Source: an uncultured Neomegalonema sp. (GTDB taxonomy: Bacteria > Pseudomonadota > Alphaproteobacteria > Rhodobacterales > Rhodobacteraceae). Taken from it: a stretch of DNA of 9,890 nt. Where the stretch lies: positions 1-9,890 of the forward strand of contig CALGNW010000081.1 in assembly GCA_937958345.1 (NCBI GenBank). Reading direction: 5' to 3'. The notes beneath the pieces were generated by a model. The model ran no database searches and was not told the origin of the DNA. It saw only the letters and a program-made list of their open reading frames with translations. Positions 1 through 6,534 of the stretch are shown in pieces. Both the position numbers and the translations under genes were made by a program. The first letter of the stretch is position 1; the number at the start of each line of letters is the position of its first letter.

Positions 1-411
1 ACGGGCTTTCGTGTCACGGTCACGGGCCTCGCGCCAAAGGCCGCGCATTTCGCGGGGTTTAATCAGCGCGGAACCGTCTACTTCGTGTTTTTGCTGTCGG
101 GCGCGCTGGCCGGTCTGGCGGGTGCGTTAGAGGCCACGGCAACCATCGGACAGCTCCAGCCCGAGATTTCAGCCGAATACGGTTTCGCGGCGATCATCGT
201 TGCCTTTCTGGGCCGCCTGCATCCCGTCGGCGTCCTGTTGGCGTCGCTGGTTCTGGCGATCACTTATATCGGCGGCGAGAATGCACAGATCACGATGGGC
301 CTGCCTAAAAATGCGACACTTGTGTTTCAGGGGATGCTCCTGCTTTTCCTCCTCGCGTGTGACGCGCTGATTCATTACCGCCTTCGCTGGCGCAGCGCGA
401 AAGGGGCTTAG
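1..411 (+). CDS. ABC transporter permease, nucleoside/BMP type (YufP-like), 3' part
   Basis: The reading frame is open from the first base of the window, so the gene starts upstream; 136 C-terminal residues are present before the TAG. The product is an inner-membrane permease of the branched-chain amino acid/ribose-type fold, of the YufP class that works with a BMP-family lipoprotein to import nucleosides or related purines. The visible part has a hydrophobic helix rich in Gly, Ala and Leu (about residues 28-45), then the family-typical stretch LQPEISAEYGFAAI followed by VAFLGRLHPVGV, and a last membrane helix near the C-terminus (FQGMLLLFLLACDALI). The next permease gene begins one base after this stop codon, so the two are surely co-transcribed and probably translationally coupled. 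The family call is from remembered sequence similarity; the substrate is inferred. Confidence 0.85.
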   Translation, partial: TGFRVTVTGLAPKAAHFAGFNQRGTVYFVFLLSGALAGLAGALEATATIGQLQPEISAEYGFAAIIVAFLGRLHPVGVLLASLVLAITYIGGENAQITMGLPKNATLVFQGMLLLFLLACDALIHYRLRWRSAKGA

Positions 412-412
412 G

Positions 413-1366
413 ATGGAAGCGTATCTGACCTGGTTCATCGACGCGGTCACCAGCCCGCAGATGGAATTGTTCGTCATCGCGGTCATCATCGCCGCCACGC
501 CCCTTCTCTACGCGGCAACAGGAGAACTGGTCGCCGAACGATCCGGCGTTCTGAATCTCGGCGTCGAGGGCATGATGCTGCTGGGCGCGGTTGCGGCCTT
601 CGCCACGGCGCTCACAACCGGATCGGGTGGCATGGGTATCGCCGCCGGTGCCGCTGCAGGGGCAGCAGGCGCGCTGCTTTTTGCGATCGTTGCGCTTGGC
701 TTTACCGCTAATCAGGCGGCCACGGGACTCGCACTTACGATCTTCGGCGCGGGCGCAAGCGGCCTGATCGGGCAAGGCTATGTCGGCACGGCCTTGCCGC
801 CGCTGCCGAAAATGGCCGTGCCCGAGGGGCTGGCCGATTACGCCGCCGCGCGCATCCTGCTGTCCCATGATGCAATGGTCTTCGGCGCGTTCGCGCTTGT
901 ATTTCTGACGTGGTGTTATCTGAAGTTCACCCGCTCGGGTTTGCGTCTGCATGCCATCGGCGACGATCACCACGCGGCACAGGCTCAGGGCTTGTCGGTT
1001 TTGCGCGTTCGCACGGTCGCGGTGCTGTTCGGCGGTGCGTGCGCGGGTCTTGGCGGCGCGTACCTCTCGCTCGCCTACACACCGCTTTGGGCCGAGGATA
1101 TGACGGCGGGGCGCGGGTGGATCGCGCTGGCCCTTGTCGTGTTTGCGACATGGCGGCTGTTGCGCGTCACGATCGGAGCCCTGATTTTCGCCGCCTTCGA
1201 TCAGGCGGGTAATTACCGCGAAACGCTGGACATCGACATCCCGTCGCAATTCCTGTCAATGGCACCGTATCTGGCAACCATTGTCGCGCTGGTGGTCATT
1301 TCGGTTGCAAGCCGGCGGTCCGATACACCCGCAAGCCTCGGAAAAGACTTCAGACCGGACCGCTAG
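413..1366 (+). CDS. ABC transporter permease, nucleoside/BMP type (YufQ-like)
   Basis: This is a complete 317-residue integral membrane protein, a normal length for the family, with about eight or nine hydrophobic segments. It is the second permease of the BMP-type nucleoside/purine importer begun by the preceding gene. Diagnostic parts are LYAATGELVAERSGVLNLG followed by VEGMMLLGA (residues 32-59), where this family nearly always has an ERxGxxNLGxEG core. A cytoplasmic loop with GDDHHAAQAQGLSVLRVR (183-200) probably contacts the ATPase, and GRGWIALALVVF (233-244) is also typical. The ATG lies one base beyond the upstream stop, so translation is probably coupled. The matching ATPase and BMP lipoprotein are not in the window and should lie upstream. 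The following PotA-like ATPase belongs to another transporter class, so it is unlikely to serve these permeases. Confidence 0.87.
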   Translation: MEAYLTWFIDAVTSPQMELFVIAVIIAATPLLYAATGELVAERSGVLNLGVEGMMLLGAVAAFATALTTGSGGMGIAAGAAAGAAGALLFAIVALGFTANQAATGLALTIFGAGASGLIGQGYVGTALPPLPKMAVPEGLADYAAARILLSHDAMVFGAFALVFLTWCYLKFTRSGLRLHAIGDDHHAAQAQGLSVLRVRTVAVLFGGACAGLGGAYLSLAYTPLWAEDMTAGRGWIALALVVFATWRLLRVTIGALIFAAFDQAGNYRETLDIDIPSQFLSMAPYLATIVALVVISVASRRSDTPASLGKDFRPDR

Positions 1367-1500
1367 GCCACCATTTTCGCCGGATCACGTAAATTGACGC
1401 ATTGTGCGGACCATGGGTCGTGTTAGTCACTTGAAACGTGCAGCGCGACATGTTTGGTTTGTCGGCGGTTATGCTATTGTAATTTTTTGCTGGGGGCTGA
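1367..1500 (+). promoter_or_regulatory. Intergenic region with possible promoter/operator for the Pot-type operon
   Basis: These 134 bases hold no gene and separate two transporter operons of different classes, so the promoter of the second should be here. The last 40 bases are clearly more AT-rich than the surroundings. A weak candidate is TTGGTT (1454-1459) with TATTGT (1475-1480), only 15 bases apart. TTGACG (1394-1399) is a good -35 match but has no -10 at the right distance. An inverted repeat CGACA-N9-TGTCG (1446-1464) overlaps the candidate -35 and could be an operator. GGGGG at 1492-1496 is the likely ribosome binding site for the ATG at 1501. No convincing terminator for the upstream permease pair is visible. 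Confidence 0.3.
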
Positions 1501-2589
1501 ATGGCCGGGACGGATGGATCAAACGACTTTGTCGTTTTCGATCAGGTACAAAAAAGTTACGATGGCGAAACGCTCGTCGTGAAAAACCTGAACCTGTCTA
1601 TCGGACAGGGCGAGTTTCTCACCATGCTCGGGCCGTCGGGTTCCGGCAAGACGACCTGCCTGATGATGCTCGCAGGGTTTGAAACCTCGACCCACGGCGA
1701 AATCAGATTAGGCGGAAGGCCGATCAACAACATCCCGCCGCACAAACGTGGCATCGGCATGGTGTTCCAGAACTACGCCCTCTTCCCGCACATGACCGTC
1801 GCAGAGAACCTCGCGTTCCCGCTTCAGGTCCGCAAGATGAGCCGGGGCGACACCCGCGATAAGGTCGCCAAGGCGCTCGACATGGTGCAGATGGGCGAAT
1901 TCGGTGATCGCCGCCCGTCCCAGCTTTCGGGAGGACAGCAACAGCGCGTTGCACTGGCGCGCGCACTGGTCTTTGAACCGGAACTGGTGCTGATGGACGA
2001 ACCGCTCGGTGCACTCGACAAACAGTTGCGCGAGCATATGCAATACGAAATCAAACACATCCACGAACGCCTTGGCGTGACGGTTGTGTATGTGACCCAC
2101 GACCAGTCCGAGGCGTTGACAATGTCGGACCGGATTGCCGTATTCGACGACGGCGTCATCCAACAGCTCGCGCCTCCTGCCGTTCTGTATGAAAAGCCCG
2201 ATAATGCCTTCGTGGCCTCGTTCATCGGTGAAAATAACAAACTGAGCGCGCGGGTCGATAGCGTCACAAACGGCGTCGCAAACGTCACCATCGACAACGG
2301 CGACAAGGTTCAGGCCCTTGCCGTGAATTGCGGTGACGGCGGCAACACCATGCTTTCAATCCGGCCCGAGCGCGTGCTGCTCTCGCCGGACGCCCCGAAC
2401 CGCCTCGACGGGAAGGTGCTGGAGCTGATCTATCTCGGCGACCACATCCGCTGCCGGATGGCTGTTGCAGGGCATGACGAGTTTATCGTCAAAGTACCGA
2501 ATTCTTCGGACCACGCGGCCCTGAATGTGGGCGAAACCTGCCCCGTCGGCTGGGTCACCGAAGATTGCCGCGCGCTTGATGCGGCTTGA
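1501..2589 (+). CDS. ABC transporter ATP-binding protein, polyamine (PotA-like) class
   Basis: This 362-residue cytoplasmic ATPase powers the importer encoded by the next three genes. Its nucleotide-binding motifs are all intact: Walker A GPSGSGKTT (residues 44-52), Q-loop glutamine in VFQNYALFPHM (Q90), signature LSGGQQQR (142-149), Walker B LVLMDE (162-167), D-loop GALD (170-173) and switch histidine in VTHDQ (H200). After about residue 240 comes a regulatory TOBE-type beta domain, with SIRPERVLL and a later LIYLGDHIRC segment as in PotA and other Pot/Fbp/MalK-type ATPases. Length and layout match the family. The start at 1501 is supported by a G-rich ribosome binding site and by the usual distance to Walker A. 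It is first in its operon; a 69-base gap with two hairpins follows. Spermidine/putrescine is the class name only, and the true substrate cannot be read from this subunit. Confidence 0.93.
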   Translation: MAGTDGSNDFVVFDQVQKSYDGETLVVKNLNLSIGQGEFLTMLGPSGSGKTTCLMMLAGFETSTHGEIRLGGRPINNIPPHKRGIGMVFQNYALFPHMTVAENLAFPLQVRKMSRGDTRDKVAKALDMVQMGEFGDRRPSQLSGGQQQRVALARALVFEPELVLMDEPLGALDKQLREHMQYEIKHIHERLGVTVVYVTHDQSEALTMSDRIAVFDDGVIQQLAPPAVLYEKPDNAFVASFIGENNKLSARVDSVTNGVANVTIDNGDKVQALAVNCGDGGNTMLSIRPERVLLSPDAPNRLDGKVLELIYLGDHIRCRMAVAGHDEFIVKVPNSSDHAALNVGETCPVGWVTEDCRALDAA

Positions 2590-2594
2590 AATCT

Positions 2595-2640
2595 CCCGTC
2601 ATCTGATGGCGGGCGACGACTAAATGCCGGGCGACCGGCA
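2595..2640 (+). promoter_or_regulatory. Tandem intercistronic hairpins before the binding-protein gene
   Basis: Two RNA stem-loops sit back to back. The first (2595-2613) pairs CCCGTCAT with ATGGCGGG around a CTG loop: 8 pairs, one of them G-U. The second (2625-2640) pairs TGCCGG with CCGGCA perfectly around GCGA, a GNRA-type tetraloop. Neither has a T-run, so they are unlikely to be terminators. The ribosome binding site (GGGAG, 2646-2650) starts six bases after the second stem and stays free. Hairpins like these at ATPase/binding-protein junctions can mark RNA processing sites or shield the 5' end of the abundant downstream message; that role is inference. The right arm and flank of the first hairpin (2606-2617) and the segment 2624-2635 are a 12-base direct repeat with one mismatch. 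Confidence 0.6.
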
Positions 2641-2658
2641 CAATAGGGAGAGAACACA

Positions 2659-3744
2659 ATGAAAAGAGCAATCCTGCTCGCCGCAGCAAGCGGCATCGCA
2701 CTCACCGGCGCAGCGCATGCTGAAGACTCGATCACGGTCGTTTCCTGGGGTGGCGCTTACACGAAATCGCAAGTCGAAGCGTACCACAAACCATGGATGG
2801 CGAAGACCGGCGGAAAGATCATTTCCGAAGATTACAACGGCGGCCTCGCCGAAGTAAAAGCACAGGTCGAAGCCGGAAACGTCACGTGGGATATCGTTGA
2901 CGTAGAGCTTTCGGACGCGATCCGGGGTTGCGACGAGGGCCTCCTCGAAGAAATCGATCACTCGATGCTGCCGGACGCTCCTGACGGAACGCCTGCTGAA
3001 GAAGATTTCATCAGCCTTGCACTGCACGATTGTGCCGTAGCAAACATCGTCTGGTCGACGATCTTTGCCTATGACGGCTCGAAGTACACGGCGTTTGATC
3101 GTCCCCGCTCGATGGCGGATTTCTTCAACACGAAGAAATTCCCCGGCAAACGCGGCCTGCGGAAATCGCCAAAGGCGAACCTCGAAATGGCCCTCGTGGC
3201 TGACGGCGTTGCTGCCGCAGACGTCTATGACGTTCTCAGCACTGCCGAAGGCGTGGATCGCGCATTCGCTAAACTCGACGAAATCAAAGACTCGGTTGTC
3301 TGGTGGGAGTCGGGCGCACAGCCTCCACAGCTTCTTGCTGACGGCGAAGTCAAAATGACCACCGCCTATAATGGCCGTATCTTCAACGCCATGGCGTCCG
3401 AAGGTAAGCCGTTCGAAATCGTTTGGGACGGTCAGGTCTTTGACGTTGACCTCTGGGTCATCCCCAAAGGCGCGCCGAACAAAGAGGCCGCGATGGACTT
3501 CCTCGCGTTCTCGACCGACACCCAGCGTCTTGCCGATCAGGCCGCGTGGATCTCCTACGGTCCCGCCCGTAAGTCGTCCGCTCCACTCGTTGGCGCGTAC
3601 AACTCCGACCCTGATCTGGAAATGGGTCCGCATATGCCAACCGCGCCAGCAAACTTTATGAACGCAATCGCGAACGGCTTTGAGTTCTGGGCTGATAACC
3701 AGGACGAGCTGAACGAGCGTTTCAACGCATGGCTCGCAAGCTAA
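2659..3744 (+). CDS. Periplasmic solute-binding protein, spermidine/putrescine (PotD/PotF-like) class
   Basis: This 361-residue exported protein captures the substrate in the periplasm and delivers it to the two permeases. The N-terminus is a clear Sec signal peptide: Lys-Arg at residues 2-3, a hydrophobic Ala/Leu/Ile core, and an AHA cleavage site with mature Glu22. The mature protein begins ITVVSWGGAYTKSQ, the usual opening strand of this class, and continues with EDYNGGLAEVKAQV (57-70) and WDIVDVE (77-83). Aromatic residues likely to line the pocket include W30, W132, W216, W217 and W266. Cys91 (GCDEGLLEEI) and Cys125 (HDCAVANIVW) are the only cysteines of the mature protein and could form a disulfide in the oxidising periplasm. 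Length is normal. The ribosome binding site GGGAGAG precedes the ATG by about six bases. Several related amines or amino-acid derivatives remain possible as substrate. Confidence 0.92.
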   Translation: MKRAILLAAASGIALTGAAHAEDSITVVSWGGAYTKSQVEAYHKPWMAKTGGKIISEDYNGGLAEVKAQVEAGNVTWDIVDVELSDAIRGCDEGLLEEIDHSMLPDAPDGTPAEEDFISLALHDCAVANIVWSTIFAYDGSKYTAFDRPRSMADFFNTKKFPGKRGLRKSPKANLEMALVADGVAAADVYDVLSTAEGVDRAFAKLDEIKDSVVWWESGAQPPQLLADGEVKMTTAYNGRIFNAMASEGKPFEIVWDGQVFDVDLWVIPKGAPNKEAAMDFLAFSTDTQRLADQAAWISYGPARKSSAPLVGAYNSDPDLEMGPHMPTAPANFMNAIANGFEFWADNQDELNERFNAWLAS

Positions 3745-3753
3745 TCTGATACC

Positions 3754-3796
3754 GGGCCGTCCTGTCACGGGGCGGCCCACATTCTTTTTCCCTTTT
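3754..3796 (+). terminator. Terminator/attenuator hairpin inside the transporter operon
   Basis: Bases 3754-3764 pair with 3768-3778 in an 11-pair, GC-rich stem (two G-U pairs) around the loop TCA. A T-rich tract follows at 3782-3796, interrupted by a few C residues and starting three bases after the stem. This is the shape of an intrinsic terminator with an imperfect U-tract, so partial read-through is likely. It lies ten bases after the binding-protein stop codon and before the permease genes, which have no other visible promoter. It therefore probably lowers permease expression relative to the binding protein and also stabilises the 3' end of the shorter transcript. The hairpin is seen in the sequence; its strength and role are inference. 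Confidence 0.7.
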
Positions 3797-3815
3797 ACGT
3801 TTGGCGTTATCCCGC

Positions 3816-5114
3816 ATGACCGACGCAAGCTATCAAGTCGACGCAGTGCACCGCACGCAAACCGATGCCAGCGGCCTGCTCCTCGCGGCAGACGGAACGC
3901 CCCTCAAGAAAAAACTCCGCGAAGCCCTCAAGGTCAGCCGCCGCCGCGCATTCCTGCTCGTCGCGCCGCTTCTGCTGTTCATCATGGCGAGCTTTGTCAT
4001 TCCGATCCTGCTATTGCTTGCACAGGGGGTAAAGGACAGCACGTTTTCCTCGATCATGCCCGAAAGCACGGCGATCCTCAGCGAGTGGGACGCCAAAAGC
4101 GACCCGTCGGAGGAAATGGCGGCGGCGCTGGTTGCGGATCTGATCTCCGCCAAGGCAACCGACCGCTCGTTGGCCACCAAGGTCGGAACGCGCGTCAACC
4201 GTGAAGTCTCCGGCGCAATTTCGCTTTTCAAGAAAACGACACGCAAAGCCTCCAAGATGGAGGCGCCTTTCCTTGATGCATTGCATGCAACCGACAAGAA
4301 ATGGAAAGACCCCGCCTATTGGAAGGCGATGAAGATCGCATCGCAGACCATTACCCCCGCGTATTACGCTGCGGCGGTCGATAAGAAATATCTCGCTGAC
4401 GGCAGTTTCGTGGACCAACCCGAAGACCGTCAGATCTATGTCAAACTGTTCGTCAAAACGATCCTCGTTGCGGGCGGCGTCATGCTGTGCTGCATCCTGC
4501 TTGGTTTTCCGGTCGCCTATCTGCTCGCGCATCTGCCTGCGCGAAAGGCGAACCTGCTGATGATTTTGGTCCTGCTGCCGTTCTGGACATCGCTGCTGGT
4601 GCGCACAACGGCATGGATTGCGATGCTGCAAAGCGCCGGTGTCCTCAACGACATTTTTGTCTGGGTCGGCATAACGACCGATGATCAGCGGTTCAGCCTC
4701 ATCTACAACATGACCGGCACGATCATCGCGATGACGCATATCCTGCTGCCGTTTATGATCCTGCCGATCTATTCGGTGATGAAGGCCATCCCGCCCAGCC
4801 ATGTCCGCGCCGCAAAAAGCCTCGGCGCGACCAACTGGACCGCTTTCTGGCGGGTGTACTTTCCGGCCACGGTTCCGGGCATCGGCGCGGGCGGCCTGCT
4901 CGTCTTTATTCTCGCGATTGGCTATTACATCACCCCGGCACTGGTCGGTGGTCAGGATGGACAGCTCATCTCGAACTTCATCGCCTATCACATGCAGAAA
5001 TCGCTCAACTGGTCGCTCGCCGCGGCCCTTGGCGGCATTCTGCTGGTGCTGGTGCTGATCCTTTACTGGCTCTACGACCGCATCGTAGGCATCGACAACA
5101 TGAAGCTGGGGTAA
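3816..5114 (+). CDS. ABC transporter permease, PotB-like, with large periplasmic insertion
   Basis: This 432-residue inner-membrane permease is the first of the pair forming the substrate channel. It has a charged N-terminus containing LLLAADGTPLKKKLREAL, then membrane helix 1 (about 45-70). A long hydrophilic segment (about 71-210) follows, predicted to be periplasmic, then five more helices (about 213-240, 246-272, 298-322, 352-375, 400-421). The EAA-type coupling loop that docks on the ATPase is RAAKSLGATNWTAFWRVYFP (331-350), with Arg where Glu is usual. PotB of E. coli is about 275 residues, so most of the excess is the loop after helix 1. I chose ATG 3816 rather than an in-frame TTG at 3801: the TTG lies at the end of the terminator tail without a ribosome binding site, although GGCG (3803-3806) before the ATG is also weak. 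The next permease starts five bases after the stop. Confidence 0.9.
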   Translation: MTDASYQVDAVHRTQTDASGLLLAADGTPLKKKLREALKVSRRRAFLLVAPLLLFIMASFVIPILLLLAQGVKDSTFSSIMPESTAILSEWDAKSDPSEEMAAALVADLISAKATDRSLATKVGTRVNREVSGAISLFKKTTRKASKMEAPFLDALHATDKKWKDPAYWKAMKIASQTITPAYYAAAVDKKYLADGSFVDQPEDRQIYVKLFVKTILVAGGVMLCCILLGFPVAYLLAHLPARKANLLMILVLLPFWTSLLVRTTAWIAMLQSAGVLNDIFVWVGITTDDQRFSLIYNMTGTIIAMTHILLPFMILPIYSVMKAIPPSHVRAAKSLGATNWTAFWRVYFPATVPGIGAGGLLVFILAIGYYITPALVGGQDGQLISNFIAYHMQKSLNWSLAAALGGILLVLVLILYWLYDRIVGIDNMKLG

Positions 5115-5118
5115 GCCA

Positions 5119-6138
5119 ATGTCCTCTCTGCCCCCGTACACAACAACCGGCCAGCGCGTGTGGCACTACACGTTTCTGTTTATCTGCGCGCTGATTTTTA
5201 TCTTTCTGATCACGCCGATCCTTGTGATAGCGCCGCTCAGCTTTAACGCCGAGCCGTATTTCAGCTTTACCGATGGTATGCTGGAGTTCGACAAGGACGC
5301 GTATTCCATGCGCTGGTATCGCGACATCGTCGAAAACGGCATGGCGAATCCCGATCAACCGACGAGCTGGCCGCTGTTCTTTGACTGGCTGTGGAAGGCG
5401 CTCAGCCCGTTCCATACCGCGCCGCCGAGTTTCTACACCGATACATGGGAAAACGCGCAGTGGATCCGCGCCATGCGGAACAGCTTTTTCATCGGAACAG
5501 CCGCGACATTGATCGCCGTTACCCTCGGCACGCTCGCCGCGATTGGATTGTCCCGCTCTGAAATGCCGGCACGCGGCGCGATCATGTCGCTTCTGATCTC
5601 GCCCCTGATCGTTCCGCTCGTCGTAACGGCGGCGGGGATGTTCTATTTTTACTCCACCAACTTCAATCCCGACAGTTGGTTGTTCGGCAATCCCGATGCC
5701 GACCGCTGGATTTTGGCCCAGACCTATGCAGGCGTTATCCTCGCCCATGCCGCGCTCGGCACACCCTTTGTCATCATCACGGTAACCGCAACGCTGGTGG
5801 GTTTTGACAAAAGCCTTGTCCGCGCGGGCGCATCCATGGGCGCCGGACCGTCCAAGACATTCTGGAAAATCCAAATGCCGCTGATTCTTCCCGGCGTTGT
5901 CTCGGGCGGTTTGTTTGCCTTCATAACGTCATTCGACGAGGTTGTTGCCGTGCTGTTTTTGGCGGGGCCGGAACATCGTACTATTCCGCGTCAGATGTAT
6001 TCGGGCATCCGCGAACAGATTTCGCCGACGATTTTGGCGGTCGCCACGATCCTCGTGATCCTGTCCGTTCTTTTGCTTGCAACGCTGGAAATGCTCCGCC
6101 GTCGCAGTGAAAGACTGCGTGGTATGTCACCCGCCTGA
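5119..6138 (+). CDS. ABC transporter permease, PotC-like, with extended periplasmic loop
   Basis: This 339-residue inner-membrane protein pairs with the preceding permease. Helix 1 spans about residues 18-42. A hydrophilic stretch of about 75 residues (43-118), rich in Trp, Phe and Pro, is predicted to lie in the periplasm. Further helices lie at about 119-146, 153-178, 200-228, 258-281 and 304-324. The ATPase-coupling loop is RAGASMGAGPSKTFWKIQMP (235-254), followed by LILPGV, and has the conserved Gly and the closing LP. E. coli PotC is about 264 residues, and the excess is again mainly the segment after helix 1. Only four bases separate the ATG from the upstream stop, and TGGGG (5107-5111), inside the upstream gene's last codons, serves as ribosome binding site. 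It is the last transporter gene of the operon. Confidence 0.91.
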   Translation: MSSLPPYTTTGQRVWHYTFLFICALIFIFLITPILVIAPLSFNAEPYFSFTDGMLEFDKDAYSMRWYRDIVENGMANPDQPTSWPLFFDWLWKALSPFHTAPPSFYTDTWENAQWIRAMRNSFFIGTAATLIAVTLGTLAAIGLSRSEMPARGAIMSLLISPLIVPLVVTAAGMFYFYSTNFNPDSWLFGNPDADRWILAQTYAGVILAHAALGTPFVIITVTATLVGFDKSLVRAGASMGAGPSKTFWKIQMPLILPGVVSGGLFAFITSFDEVVAVLFLAGPEHRTIPRQMYSGIREQISPTILAVATILVILSVLLLATLEMLRRRSERLRGMSPA

Positions 6139-6176
6139 GTTTTGCCCATTTTCGGGCATTTGATTGTCGTGAAAAC

Positions 6177-6181
6177 GGAGG
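6177..6181 (+). promoter_or_regulatory. Strong ribosome binding site of the small lipoprotein gene
   Basis: GGAGG lies six bases before the ATG at 6188 and is the best Shine-Dalgarno match on the plus strand of this window. It supports real and probably strong translation of a very short gene that could otherwise be doubted. A short inverted repeat, TGCCC-N6-GGGCA (6143-6158), lies between it and the permease stop codon; it is too weak to call a terminator. Confidence 0.6.
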
Positions 6182-6187
6182 TTTGCA

Positions 6188-6436
6188 ATGAAATCCATCA
6201 TCGCACTTACACTGCTGGCATCACTCTCGGCCTGTAATACGTTCGAGGGCATGGGCCGCGATCTCGCTGCGGGCGGCGAGGCCATTCAGGGTGCGGCCGT
6301 CGAGGCGCAGCGTCCCCTGCCGCCGCAGCCGATCTATCGTCAGCCGGTCCAGCCTGTTCAACCGGCACCGACTTACCAAACCGCCCCTTACGAGGCTATT
6401 CCGCAGCAGGCTCCAAATACGCAGTATGTGTACTAA
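6188..6436 (+). CDS. Entericidin-like small lipoprotein with Pro/Gln-rich tail
   Basis: This 82-residue protein has a lipoprotein signal: one Lys, a hydrophobic core, and the lipobox LSAC (residues 13-16), which makes Cys16 the lipidated N-terminus of the mature form. The first mature part, CNTFEGMGRDLAAGGEAIQG, matches the entericidin A/B family pattern (CNT, then G-G-D, then GGEAI), small cell-envelope lipoproteins of about 40-50 residues. From residue 42 on, this protein differs: a low-complexity tail rich in Pro, Gln, Tyr and Ala follows, with three QP(V/I) units and a terminal QYVY. Asn17 after the lipidated Cys suggests outer-membrane rather than inner-membrane retention under the +2 rule. 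The gene follows the transporter operon by 49 bases and ends at a strong terminator, so it may be the operon's last gene or a separate unit. Function in this organism is unknown. Confidence 0.78.
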   Translation: MKSIIALTLLASLSACNTFEGMGRDLAAGGEAIQGAAVEAQRPLPPQPIYRQPVQPVQPAPTYQTAPYEAIPQQAPNTQYVY

Positions 6437-6485
6437 AGCCAAACACCGCCGGTAACGGGTCCGCCAGACGGGCATGCGCATAAAA

Positions 6486-6515
6486 AAAAGCTGCCGGAAA
6501 TCTCCGGCAGCTTTT
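6486..6515. terminator. Bidirectional intrinsic terminator between convergent genes
   Basis: Bases 6486-6498 pair perfectly with 6503-6515 (13 pairs, core GCTGCCGGA) around an AATC loop. An A-run (6482-6489) on the left and a T-rich stretch (6512-6523) on the right provide U-tracts for both strands. It can end transcripts of the lipoprotein/transporter unit on the plus strand and of yebC on the minus strand, whose stop codon is only about 20 bases away. Leftward termination should be the stronger because its U-tract is eight unbroken bases. Confidence 0.9.
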
Positions 6516-6534
6516 ACGTTTTTATCAGCGGTAA

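Noticed and set aside
305..1249. A 314-codon minus-strand open frame inside the YufQ-like permease gene
   Set aside because: Its translation is rich in Arg, Gly, Gln and Asp with no fold-like pattern, and it lies wholly across a well-supported permease pair.
1404..1682. A 92-codon plus-strand open frame overlapping the start of the ATPase gene
   Set aside because: It runs out of frame through the Walker A region of a clear ATPase and has no recognisable features.
3801..3815. In-frame TTG as start of the PotB-like permease (five extra residues)
   Set aside because: It sits at the end of the terminator's T-rich tail with no upstream Shine-Dalgarno; ATG 3816 gives a more normal start.
2620..3828. 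A 402-codon minus-strand open frame covering the whole binding-protein gene
   Set aside because: It is antisense to a gene with a clear signal peptide and family motifs. The translation has no recognisable domain, and long antisense frames are common in GC-rich genes with biased codon use.
4011..5141. A 376-codon minus-strand open frame across the PotB-like permease
   Set aside because: It is antisense to a permease with clear helices and a coupling loop; the translation is a His/Arg/Gln/Asp-rich shadow without motifs.
6143..6158. Possible terminator after the PotC-like permease (TGCCC-N6-GGGCA)
   Set aside because: Only five pairs and no proper T-run follow, so I cannot tell whether the lipoprotein gene is separately transcribed.
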